Source: Rhizobiales bacterium 62-17 (lineage in GTDB: Bacteria; Pseudomonadota; Alphaproteobacteria; Rhizobiales; Beijerinckiaceae). From it: a DNA stretch of 64,000 nt. Each line of letters opens with the position of its first letter. Position 1 is the first letter of the stretch. The stretch spans positions 23,368 to 87,367 of the forward strand of contig MKVW01000007.1 in NCBI GenBank assembly GCA_001898965.1, written 5' to 3'. Below, piece by piece: positions 41,754 to 48,845 of this stretch. The position numbers were made by a program, and so were the translations under genes. The notes under the pieces are model-generated. The model searched no databases and had not been told where the DNA came from. It saw only the letters and a program-made list of their open reading frames with translations.

Positions 41754-42662
41754 TCAAGCAGGTCCAGCGAATTCGAATCGATAGTGATCGCCCACGCGAT
41801 GGATATGGCCGCCCGTCGGTGTCGGGAAATGGGCCGGGAAGATCAGCCGATCGCTATCGGCATGATCGGCGAGGAAGCGCAGCCGCGTTTCGCGCGCCGC
41901 CGCCTGATCGACACAGAAGCGCGTGCTCCAATGCGGATAGCGCAATTGCAGTGGCGTATGCATCATGTCGCCCGAGAGGATGGTCTCGCGCCCGCCATCG
42001 CAAAGATGAACGCCGAAATGGCCCGGCGTGTGACCGTGCAGCGGCTCGATGGCGATCGCCTCCGAGAATCCCACGCAATCGTCGATCAGCTCCGCCTGAC
42101 CGATCTCGACGATCGGCAGCACGCTGTCGGTGACGAAATCGCCGGTGCGCGGCAGGCTCGCCCGCCCCGCCTCCGAGCGCCAATAGTCCCACTCGCGTTG
42201 AGAGACGAGATAGCGCGCGTTTGGGAAGGTTGGCACCCACTTGCCGTTTTCAAGCCTCGTGTTCCAGCCGACGTGATCGACATGCAGGTGCGAACACATG
42301 ACGATGTCGACGTCCTCCGGCTGCACGCCAGCGGCGCGTAGCGTCTCAAGCCATGCCCATTCGCGCTGGTTGAAGAACGGCCGGGCGCGGTGCTTGTGAT
42401 TGCCGCTGCAGGAATCGAGCAGAATGATCTTGCCGCCGCTGCGGATCAGAAAGCTCTGAATGGTGATCGCCAACAGTTGCACATTGGGATCGTAAAAATG
42501 CGGCGCCAGCCAATCGAGATTTTCATCAATGTGGGCCTGGGTGCATTCCGGCAGCAGCTCGAAGGGCGAGAGCAAAGGCACTTCGGATTCGATGAGACGC
42601 GTCAGCGAGGTCTCACCGAATTGCCAGACCGGCGAAACACCGGCGCCGTGATCTGTCGTCAT
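41754..42662 (-). CDS. Metallo-beta-lactamase-fold hydrolase
   Basis: A 302-residue MBL-fold enzyme. The metal site HLHVDH (near residue 125) and the second-site GHTPGHFGVH and SGDMMH are clear. It resembles AHL lactonase/quorum-quenching-type and other lactone hydrolases, with an extended N-terminus. It has no signal peptide. It ends about 80 nt before zwf on the same strand; co-transcription with zwf is possible because zwf is upstream on the other side of the repeats only if a separate promoter exists. Substrate not determinable. Confidence 0.85.
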   Translation of the reverse strand: MTTDHGAGVSPVWQFGETSLTRLIESEVPLLSPFELLPECTQAHIDENLDWLAPHFYDPNVQLLAITIQSFLIRSGGKIILLDSCSGNHKHRARPFFNQREWAWLETLRAAGVQPEDVDIVMCSHLHVDHVGWNTRLENGKWVPTFPNARYLVSQREWDYWRSEAGRASLPRTGDFVTDSVLPIVEIGQAELIDDCVGFSEAIAIEPLHGHTPGHFGVHLCDGGRETILSGDMMHTPLQLRYPHWSTRFCVDQAAARETRLRFLADHADSDRLIFPAHFPTPTGGHIHRVGDHYRFEFAGPA

Positions 42663-42748
42663 GGGCTCGCTCCTTTAAAGACTCGAGCCCATTGGTTAGC
42701 AAGATCAGGCCATGGCGGGCAATTTATAGATTTATAGGACCGCAACCC

Positions 42749-43867
42749 TCATTCGGCCGCGGCCGCTTGCGGCGCGACACGCACACCGCGCTGTTCGAGC
42801 AGCGGCAAAACGTTATCGCGGAAGTAAGGGAATTCCTCGACGTAATCGACGAAGGATAAGGTGGTGCCCCGGAAGCCCGCCTCATGCAGCGCGGTCAGGC
42901 CGTCGGCCACCTGCTCCGGCGTGCCGGTGAGCGGGAAACCGCCATGGCCCGCCGCCATCCGGTCGCGGATCAAAGCCAGGAGATCATGCGGGAAGGATTG
43001 CGCATGGGCGAATTGCAGATTGACCAGATTGTCGACGGCGGCCCAGTCGGCATTGGTCTTGCCGAAATGTTCGAGATAGGCCTTGGCCTCGTTCTCGGTC
43101 GGCCGACAGACCACGTGGCTGAACGTCAAGACGTCGACATCGCGGCCGGCGTCGCGCGCCTGTTGCTTCAATGCGACGATCTCGTCCTTTGATCGCGACA
43201 GGTCGATCGCCGGCGTGAATAGGAAATTGGCATTGCGTACCGCGAAGGCCCGGCCCTGATCGGAGCCTGCGGCATTGATGATCGGCACTGTCGTGCCTGG
43301 TCGCGGATCGCCCAAAACATTCTTCAATTGAAAGAACTTGCCGTTCCAATCAAAGGCCTCGCTGCGGCTCCACAGCGCCTGAATGATGTCGAACCATTCC
43401 TGCGCATAGCCATACCGCGTCTCATGATCGTCGGGCAGTTTGAGGCCGAGCGCCTCATATTCCGGCTTGTTCCAGCCGGCGACAACATTAAGGCCGATAC
43501 GTCCATTACTAATCTGATCGATGGTGGCCAATTGCTTAGCGACGACGACGGGATGATTGGCGGTGGTGTGCGTGGTCGCGAAAACGGTGATGTCGCGTGT
43601 CTGCGCCAGCAGAGCGGCGGCCCAGGTGATCGTTTCCAGCACATTGCCGTGGAAATTGGTTTCGCCGCCATAACCGATCCAGCGCGCGATCGGCAGCATG
43701 AAATCGATACCCGCCGCATCGAGCAGCTTGGCGAGTTTGAGATTGTTATCCCAGGAATTTTGCCAGCGCTCCGGCACTTTGGTGACGGTCATGCCGCCGG
43801 AACAGTTCGAGGCGAAGGTGCCGAGCAAAAACTGCTTTTGATCGAACATGCGGTTCTGAGACGCCAT
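42749..43867 (-). CDS. LLM-class flavin monooxygenase, RutA/SsuD-like
   Basis: A 372-residue FMN-dependent luciferase-like monooxygenase. GYGGETNFHGNVLETITWAA and QISNGRIGLNVVAGWNKPEYEALG resemble RutA (pyrimidine oxygenase) and alkanesulfonate-type enzymes. Start 43867 (MASQNRMFDQ) has GAGGGGA upstream. It is divergent from a winged-helix regulator with AT-rich dyads between. No other rut gene is present, so a pyrimidine role is unproven. Confidence 0.85.
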   Translation of the reverse strand: MASQNRMFDQKQFLLGTFASNCSGGMTVTKVPERWQNSWDNNLKLAKLLDAAGIDFMLPIARWIGYGGETNFHGNVLETITWAAALLAQTRDITVFATTHTTANHPVVVAKQLATIDQISNGRIGLNVVAGWNKPEYEALGLKLPDDHETRYGYAQEWFDIIQALWSRSEAFDWNGKFFQLKNVLGDPRPGTTVPIINAAGSDQGRAFAVRNANFLFTPAIDLSRSKDEIVALKQQARDAGRDVDVLTFSHVVCRPTENEAKAYLEHFGKTNADWAAVDNLVNLQFAHAQSFPHDLLALIRDRMAAGHGGFPLTGTPEQVADGLTALHEAGFRGTTLSFVDYVEEFPYFRDNVLPLLEQRGVRVAPQAAAAE

Positions 43868-43911
43868 CGCATTCCCCTCCAGAACAAGGACCACGCTGTT
43901 CATTCTGTTTT

Positions 43912-43940
43912 TAGAATAGAAAATCTATTATAAATTCTAT
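43912..43940. promoter_or_regulatory. Overlapping AT-rich dyads, winged-helix regulator site candidate
   Basis: AATAGA-AAA-TCTATT (43915-43929) is a perfect palindrome, inside a wider TAGAAT...ATTCTA (43912-43940). It fills the 124-nt space between the LLM monooxygenase and the regulator. Confidence 0.5.
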
Positions 43941-43991
43941 TCCTAGGCAAGCGAGGCGACTGCTGTATCTTTAAGCCCCAGGAGACATTCG

Positions 43992-44597
43992 ATGAGTCGC
44001 ACACCGGAAGATCGTCGCTCGCGGTCGCTTGACCGTTCGTCCTTGGACCGCTCGTCTTTGGATCGCTCTTGGCACCTCGCCCGCACGCGCCAGGAAATGG
44101 ATGTGGCGGAAATGGAATATGCCCTGATCCGCTGTTTCGAGGGCTTTGGCCATTGGCAGGCCGAATGCCTGGCTGCCGTCTCTGAATTTTCCGGCAGCGG
44201 CCCAGAGAACGCCCTGCTCCACATGATCCGCATGAACGACCGGCCCAAGAGCGTGCGCGATCTCTGCCATCTCTCCAACCGAGACGACATTCCGAACATT
44301 CAATACAGCCTGCGCAAGCTCATCAAGGCGGGACTGGTGTTGCGCAACGGCAGCGGACGTTCCGGCGTCACCTATGAAGTGACCGCACTTGGCCGCCGCA
44401 TCACCGACGACTACGCCAATGTGCGCGCTGACCTCTTGATCGAAGCGGTGTCACGCGTTCCCGATCTCGGCAAAAGGCTCCGCGCGGCGGCGCAGACTTT
44501 CGACCTGATGACGGGCATTTACGAAGAGTCGGCGCGCACGGCGGCGACCCATCGTACCTATCGGCAGCAGACGATGGCGAAAGCGAAACGCAGCTAG
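43992..44597 (+). CDS. Winged-helix (MarR-like) regulator with N-terminal SLDRS repeats
   Basis: A 201-residue DNA-binding protein. The winged helix covers about residues 77-140 (PKSVRDLCHLSNRDDIPNIQ, KLIKAGLVLRNGSGRSGVTYEVTALG). Before it is a basic stretch with three tandem SLDRS units (residues 12-26) coded by imperfect 15-nt repeats. MarR or predicted COG3355-like; helix counts suggest dimerisation through flanking helices. It is divergent from the RutA-like gene and likely controls it. Confidence 0.8.
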   Translation: MSRTPEDRRSRSLDRSSLDRSSLDRSWHLARTRQEMDVAEMEYALIRCFEGFGHWQAECLAAVSEFSGSGPENALLHMIRMNDRPKSVRDLCHLSNRDDIPNIQYSLRKLIKAGLVLRNGSGRSGVTYEVTALGRRITDDYANVRADLLIEAVSRVPDLGKRLRAAAQTFDLMTGIYEESARTAATHRTYRQQTMAKAKRS

Positions 44598-44615
44598 GTT
44601 CCCGCCAGTTGGCGC

Positions 44616-44921
44616 CTACCAGTAGTAATAGCGTGGGCGATAATAGTAGCGCGGGCGGCGCCAATAATAGCGGCGGCGATAATAGCGCGGACGCCAGTAA
44701 TACCGCCGTCTCCAATAACGGCGACGACGCCAGTAACGGCGGCGACGACGATATTGCGCTTCGCTCGCACCTTCGGCCGGTTGATCCTGTTGCGAATCCA
44801 GCTCGGCAGCTTTGGGCTCCGCCAACGGCTCGACCGGCGCCGCTTCCGAACGGCTGGCCGGCAGAAGCGCCACGGCCGCGAGCGCCGTCAAGGACATTCT
44901 CAGGAAATCACGTTTGTTCAT
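44616..44921 (-). CDS. Secreted Arg/Tyr/Trp-rich small protein (paralogue 1)
   Basis: A 101-residue protein. Signal peptide MNKRDFLRMSLTALAAVALL, short linker ending in PAEGASEAQ, then a tail made almost only of Arg, Tyr and Trp (RRRRYWRRRRYWRRRYYW-type repeats). AAGGAGG lies before ATG 44921. It is the most distal of three tandem paralogues. The start region is nearly identical to paralogue 2 at DNA level. Highly basic and aromatic; it would bind polyanions or the envelope. No known family is recognised. Confidence 0.8.
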   Translation of the reverse strand: MNKRDFLRMSLTALAAVALLPASRSEAAPVEPLAEPKAAELDSQQDQPAEGASEAQYRRRRRYWRRRRYWRRRYYWRPRYYRRRYYWRRPRYYYRPRYYYW

Positions 44922-45049
44922 GATCACCTCCTTGAGACAGGGATGCTGGCCGGTGGCGTGAAACGCGACAGGCCCGGCAACCTCTGCCATCATGCTCATT
45001 TCTTGCGGCTAAACAACGGCCGGCGGGTTCCACGACGGTTCTCAAAAGA

Positions 45050-45074
45050 AAACGGCGGGCCAAGCCCGCCGTTT
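45050..45074 (-). terminator. Rho-independent terminator after secreted paralogue 2
   Basis: AAACGGCGGGC / GCCCGCCGTTT, 11 bp with loop CAA; in the minus direction it is followed by TTCTTTTGAG. A similar hairpin follows paralogue 3. Confidence 0.8.
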
Positions 45075-45087
45075 CCCAATTAGGCGA

Positions 45088-45336
45088 TCAACGCCAATGC
45101 CGGCGACGACGATAATGACGATGGTGCCGGCGCCGGCGATGATAATGGCGGCGGCGATGACGATGTTGAACCTCTGTTGCGCCCTCGGCCGGAAGATCGG
45201 CCGCATTGTTATCAAGCGGCTTTGCCGGAAGCGGATCGGCCGGAAGAGCCGGCGCCGCCAGCGCCTGGGCCGCCGGCAATACGGCAAGGGCCGCAGCGGC
45301 GGTGACGGTGAGTCTCAGGAAGTCGCGCTTGTTCAT
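45088..45336 (-). CDS. Secreted His/Arg-rich small protein (paralogue 2)
   Basis: An 82-residue protein. Signal peptide MNKRDFLRLTVTAAAALAVLP, linker with LPAEGATEVQ, then a His/Arg tail (HRHRRRHYHRRRRHHRHYRR). AAGGAGG precedes ATG 45336; a TTG just before would add one residue. The leader and signal sequence match paralogue 1, and a terminator of the same type as paralogue 3 follows. The tail could bind metals or polyanions. Confidence 0.78.
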   Translation of the reverse strand: MNKRDFLRLTVTAAAALAVLPAAQALAAPALPADPLPAKPLDNNAADLPAEGATEVQHRHRRRHYHRRRRHHRHYRRRRHWR

Positions 45337-45491
45337 CAATTTCCTCCTTGAGGCAGGGCGCTTGCTGGCCTTGTGATCGCGCCATTTTCACGAACCGTCT
45401 GCCCCAAACAAGCAGCGGCAGCTCGGCAGCCTGTGGCTAGAATGCGCAGGATTGTGGCGGAACAACAGCTAAATCGAACACGCCCCAGAAA

Positions 45492-45516
45492 AATGGCGGG
45501 CTCGAAGCCCGCCATT
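45492..45516 (-). terminator. Rho-independent terminator after secreted paralogue 3
   Basis: AATGGCGGGCT / AGCCCGCCATT, 11 bp with loop CGA; in the minus direction the next bases are TTTTCTGG. Confidence 0.8.
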
Positions 45517-45522
45517 CAACCG

Positions 45523-45834
45523 CTACCAATGGTGACGGTGGTGCCTATGCCCATATCCATGGCCACGATGGTGGTGATGGCCCCAGCCCCGCGGCCGATG
45601 CTGATGATGATAGAAGTTATGATGGTAGCGGGGACGCTGCCAATGACCGCGATGACGGTGATGATAGTATTGCACCGCAGTCGCGCCCTCAGCGGGAAGA
45701 TCGGCGCTGCTGGTCTGCACCAGTTTCACAGGCACCGGAGCGGCGGGAGCCGCAGGAGCGGCCAGGGCTTGAGCCACCGGCAGGGCAACAATCGTCGCCG
45801 CAGCAATGACGGAAAGTCTCAGGAAGTTGCGCAT
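45523..45834 (-). CDS. Secreted His/Tyr-rich small protein (paralogue 3)
   Basis: A 103-residue protein. Signal peptide MRNFLRLSVIAAATIVALPVAQ, an Ala/Pro linker, LPAEGATAVQ, then a tail rich in His, Tyr, Gly and Arg (HHHHRGHGYGHRHHRHHW at the end). GAAGGA precedes the start. It is the most upstream of the array and the most divergent. Its His clusters suggest metal binding; no enzyme motif. Confidence 0.78.
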   Translation of the reverse strand: MRNFLRLSVIAAATIVALPVAQALAAPAAPAAPVPVKLVQTSSADLPAEGATAVQYYHHRHRGHWQRPRYHHNFYHHQHRPRGWGHHHHRGHGYGHRHHRHHW

Positions 45835-46048
45835 CGTCTTTCATTCCTTCTCGAGGCGGACGCTAACCGGCCAGATGCATCGCACCCAGTGAATCGCGCC
45901 GTGTTCACGCCGTTCCAAATCCTTGAATCAACAAGAGGATCGGCGACCGATGTTGGCCATGCTCGTGCATCTTGGCTGAATGGAAACTGAACGAAGATTT
46001 TGCCCAAAACTTGACCCGGTTGCCTCATCTGCCTATCTCCCGTGTGGC

Positions 46049-46136
46049 GAGGCAACGTCCTCCCCCATTTCATCATTTGTTTTCATGATTTGGGTTCGAT
46101 GTCCGGGACGGCCCGGCCCTTTTGAAAAGGAGGGCC
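46049..46136 (+). promoter_or_regulatory. Candidate guanidine-II-like (mini-ykkC) leader of sugE
   Basis: CCGGG-ACGG-CCCGG (46103-46116) is a perfect 5-bp hairpin with the ACGG tetraloop of the guanidine-II class. It overlaps a second fold, GGCCCTTTT-GAAA-AGGAGGGCC-type (46115-46136), which buries the sugE AAGGAGG. The expected first hairpin is only approximate (GAGG/CCTC, loop CAACGT, 46049-46062), which lowers confidence. In the gap 45835-46048 I see only TGCCTC/GAGGCA pairing (46021/46049). Confidence 0.45.
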
Positions 46137-46138
46137 TC

Positions 46139-46459
46139 ATGGCCTGGATTATCTTGTTGGCTGCCGGCGTTCTCGAAGTCATTTGGGCGTTCACCATGAA
46201 ACAGTCCGAAGGCTTCACTAAACTCACGCCCAGCATCATCACGCTCATCACCGCTTTGGGCAGTTTCGTGCTGCTCGCCATTGCGATGCGCAGCCTGCCG
46301 CTTGGCACCGCCTATACGATCTGGACCGGCATCGGTGCCATCGGCGCTTTCGTCGTCGGCATTCTCGTGCTCGGCGAACAGGCCAGCCTCACGCGTATCC
46401 TCGCGGCGGGGCTGATCATCAGCGGCCTAGTGCTGATGAAGCTTTCGACAGAGGCGTAA
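46139..46459 (+). CDS. sugE: SMR-family guanidinium/quaternary-ammonium exporter
   Basis: A 106-residue four-helix SMR protein. GVLEVIWAFTMKQSEGFTKL holds the conserved membrane Glu and the SugE/Gdx-type surrounding residues, and LPLGTAYTIWTGIGAIGAFVVG is standard. It works as a dual-topology dimer, exchanging protons for guanidinium or hydrophobic cations. Start 46139 has AAGGAGG upstream; a longer open frame upstream is the leader. The ACGG hairpin in that leader supports the guanidinium exporter subtype. Confidence 0.9.
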   Translation: MAWIILLAAGVLEVIWAFTMKQSEGFTKLTPSIITLITALGSFVLLAIAMRSLPLGTAYTIWTGIGAIGAFVVGILVLGEQASLTRILAAGLIISGLVLMKLSTEA

Positions 46460-46483
46460 CGCTTCGCCTCCGCGATCTCCCGT

Positions 46484-46546
46484 CCTCCCCGGCTCTTGCC
46501 CTGTGGCTTGGCTCTGGTTAGCCATAGGTTCAAGAAACCGGGGAGG
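46484..46546 (+). promoter_or_regulatory. Structured leader hairpin covering the kinase Shine-Dalgarno
   Basis: Outer arms CCTCCCCGG (46484-46492) and CCGGGGAGG (46538-46546) pair perfectly. Inside, CTTG (46495-46498) pairs CAAG (46531-46534), and CCTGTGGCT (46500-46508) pairs AGCCATAGG (46520-46528) with one G-U, leaving an 11-nt loop. GGGGAGG is the ribosome-binding site for ATG 46558, so the fold blocks translation. There is no T-run. It does not match a riboswitch class I recognise. Confidence 0.6.
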
Positions 46547-46557
46547 TTCGCTCGTCA

Positions 46558-47559
46558 ATGGCTGACAGCGCGCGTGACGATGTCTTGTCTTTCTTGCAAC
46601 GCGCTGGCCTCGGCGCGAAAGATATCGTCCTGCAAACCCTGTCGGGTGGTGTCTCCGCCGACATCTGGCACGTGACGAGCGGCGATCGCGATTTCGTCGT
46701 CAAACGCGCCGTACCGCAACTGCGCGTCGCTCAGGAATGGAAGGCGCCACTCTCGCGCAATCGATCGGAAGTCGATTGGCTGAACGAAGCGCGCCATATC
46801 GTGCCTGAGGCGGTACCACAGGTTCTGGCCTGCGACGACAAGCTCAACATGTTCGCGATGAGCTATTATCCACCAGATCTCTATCCGCTGTGGAAACGCG
46901 AGCTGCGGGAAGGACGGGCCGATCCCATCGTCGCTCATGCGGTCGGCGCCATCGCCGCCCGCATTCATAACGCCACCGCGTTTTCCGACACGATCGCGCG
47001 GCGTTTCGCCACCGACGATGCTTTTCTGTCGCTGCGTGTCGATCCCTATCTCTATGCCACCGCTTCGCGCCACGCCGATCTCGCCGAACCATTGCGCGCA
47101 ATCGGCCGCGACATCCTGGCGACGAAGCGCGCTCTGGTACATGGCGATCTCAGTCCCAAGAACATTCTTGTCGGCCCGCAGAGCCCGATCCTGCTTGATG
47201 CCGAATGCGCCTGGTATGGCGAACCGGCTTTCGACATCGCCTTCTGCCTCAATCACCTCTTTCTCAAATGCGTCTGGGTGCCGGAAGCAGCCCGGCGTTT
47301 CATCGCCTGTGCCGATACTCTGACCGCTGCCTATCTCGACGCGATCACGTTTGAGCCGGCGGCCGATATCGCCCATCGCATTGCCCGCATTCTGCCGGGA
47401 CTGATGCTGGCGCGCATCGACGGCAAGTCACCTGTCGAATACATCACGGATGAAACCGATAAAGCGCGCGTGCGCATTGTTTCTCGCAATCTGTTGCGGA
47501 ATGAGGCGCGCACGCTCACAACCATCAAAACGGAATTCGCCTCGGAGTTTGCTGCATGA
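46558..47559 (+). CDS. APH/choline-kinase-fold small-molecule kinase
   Basis: A 333-residue phosphotransferase. The Brenner motif is LVHGDLSPKNILVG and the metal-binding loop is LLDAECAWYGEPAFD. The family includes aminoglycoside, homoserine, choline and macrolide kinases. The stop overlaps the enolase-like start (ATGA), which argues for a metabolic kinase making the phosphorylated substrate of that enzyme rather than antibiotic resistance. A leader hairpin covers its ribosome-binding site. Substrate unknown. Confidence 0.85.
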   Translation: MADSARDDVLSFLQRAGLGAKDIVLQTLSGGVSADIWHVTSGDRDFVVKRAVPQLRVAQEWKAPLSRNRSEVDWLNEARHIVPEAVPQVLACDDKLNMFAMSYYPPDLYPLWKRELREGRADPIVAHAVGAIAARIHNATAFSDTIARRFATDDAFLSLRVDPYLYATASRHADLAEPLRAIGRDILATKRALVHGDLSPKNILVGPQSPILLDAECAWYGEPAFDIAFCLNHLFLKCVWVPEAARRFIACADTLTAAYLDAITFEPAADIAHRIARILPGLMLARIDGKSPVEYITDETDKARVRIVSRNLLRNEARTLTTIKTEFASEFAA

Positions 47560-48845
47560 CCACTGCCATCACCGCCGTCCATCCGCGCCGGGTCTGGGAT
47601 TCGCGCGGGCGGCCAACCGTCGAAGTCGAGGTGCGCCTCGATGGCGGCGCCATGGGACGCGCCATCGCCCCGGCCGGGGCTTCGGTCGGCAGTGGCGAGG
47701 CCGTCGACCTGCGCGATGGCGGCAAACGGTTTGGCGGCTATGACGTGACGAAAGCGGTCGCCGCCGTGCGTAATGAAATCGCCCCTGCCCTGGCCGGCCA
47801 GGATGCCAGCCAGCAGGCTGCCATTGATGGCCTCATGAGCAAGATCGATGGCACGCCACAGAAATCGCGCCTCGGCGGCAATGCGCTGGTGGCGACATCG
47901 ATGGCTGTTTTGCAGGCCAGTGCCAATGCCGCCGGCCTGCCACTGTGGAAATATCTGGCTAAAGACCACGCGATCCGCATGCCCCTGCCCGAAATCCAGA
48001 TCTTCGGCGGCGGTGCCCATGCGGATGGGCGTGTCGATATCCAGGATTTCATGATCATGTGTCCAGCGGCCGGCAGCTTTGCCGAGGCGCTCGACTGGAC
48101 AGCGGAAGTATATCGCGCGGCCGGCGCGATCCTGAAGAGTTCCGGGCGGTTGCATGGCGTCGCCGACGAAGGTGGATTCTGGCCCGAGTTCAAAACCAAC
48201 GAAGAAACCATCGAGACCTTGATCAAGGCGATCGAACATGCGGGCTTCAAGCCCGGCAAGAGTATCGTTCTGTCGCTCGACATCGCCGCCAGCAATTTCC
48301 GCCGCGACGGCGCCTATCACCTCGGCCTCGAAGGCCGCAAACTCGATACCGACGGCATGATCCGTCTCGTCGGCGGCTGGATCGAAACCTATCCGATCGC
48401 CTCCATCGAAGATCCCGTGGCCGAGGACGATCGCGACGGCTTTATCGCTTTCGCCCAAGAATATGCGACGCGCTGCCAGATCGTCGGCGACGATTATCTC
48501 GTCACCAATGCGGCACGTGTCACCCATGCCATCGGCGACAAGACGCTGAACGCCGTGCTGATCAAACCGAACCAGGCCGGCACGATCACCGAAGCCTTGG
48601 CGGCGCTGACCACGGCGCGCGCCGCCGGCTTCGCCACCCTCGTCTCGGCGCGTTCCGGCGAAACGGAGGATGTGACGATTTCGCATCTCTCCGCCGGGTG
48701 GAATGCGGGCCAGCTCAAGGTCGGCTCTTTCACGCGCTCCGAGCGTATGGCCAAATGGAATGAGAGCTTGCGTATCGAAGAAGAGTCACGCGCGCCCTTC
48801 GCCGGTTGGGGCGCTCTGCCGAGCATGGTGAAATGGTCCGCATGA
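47556..48845 (+). CDS. Divergent enolase (phosphopyruvate hydratase family)
   Basis: A 429-residue enolase. Retained: the flap His (GGAHADG), GVADEGG, the three metal carboxylates (LSLDIAAS, SIEDPVAED, VGDDYLV), Lys in VLIKPNQAG, Arg-Ser in SARSGETED and Lys in LKVGSF. Changed against E. coli Eno: DIQEFM to DIQDFM, the loop SGASTGSRE to AGASVGSGE, and the His before Arg-Ser (SHRSGE) to Ala. These are the substrate-contact regions, so a 2-phosphoglycerate variant or a bulkier phospho-hydroxyacid is likely. It is coupled to the kinase before and the dehydrogenase after (ATGA both sides). Confidence 0.87.
   Translation: MTTAITAVHPRRVWDSRGRPTVEVEVRLDGGAMGRAIAPAGASVGSGEAVDLRDGGKRFGGYDVTKAVAAVRNEIAPALAGQDASQQAAIDGLMSKIDGTPQKSRLGGNALVATSMAVLQASANAAGLPLWKYLAKDHAIRMPLPEIQIFGGGAHADGRVDIQDFMIMCPAAGSFAEALDWTAEVYRAAGAILKSSGRLHGVADEGGFWPEFKTNEETIETLIKAIEHAGFKPGKSIVLSLDIAASNFRRDGAYHLGLEGRKLDTDGMIRLVGGWIETYPIASIEDPVAEDDRDGFIAFAQEYATRCQIVGDDYLVTNAARVTHAIGDKTLNAVLIKPNQAGTITEALAALTTARAAGFATLVSARSGETEDVTISHLSAGWNAGQLKVGSFTRSERMAKWNESLRIEEESRAPFAGWGALPSMVKWSA

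Noticed and set aside
44616..45834. Frameshifted or degenerate gene remnants
   Set aside because: Each frame has its own ribosome-binding site and signal peptide, and two have intrinsic terminators, so they are complete small genes.
46558..47559. Aminoglycoside resistance gene
   Set aside because: The APH fold is shared by many metabolic kinases, and coupling to an enolase and a dehydrogenase argues for metabolism.
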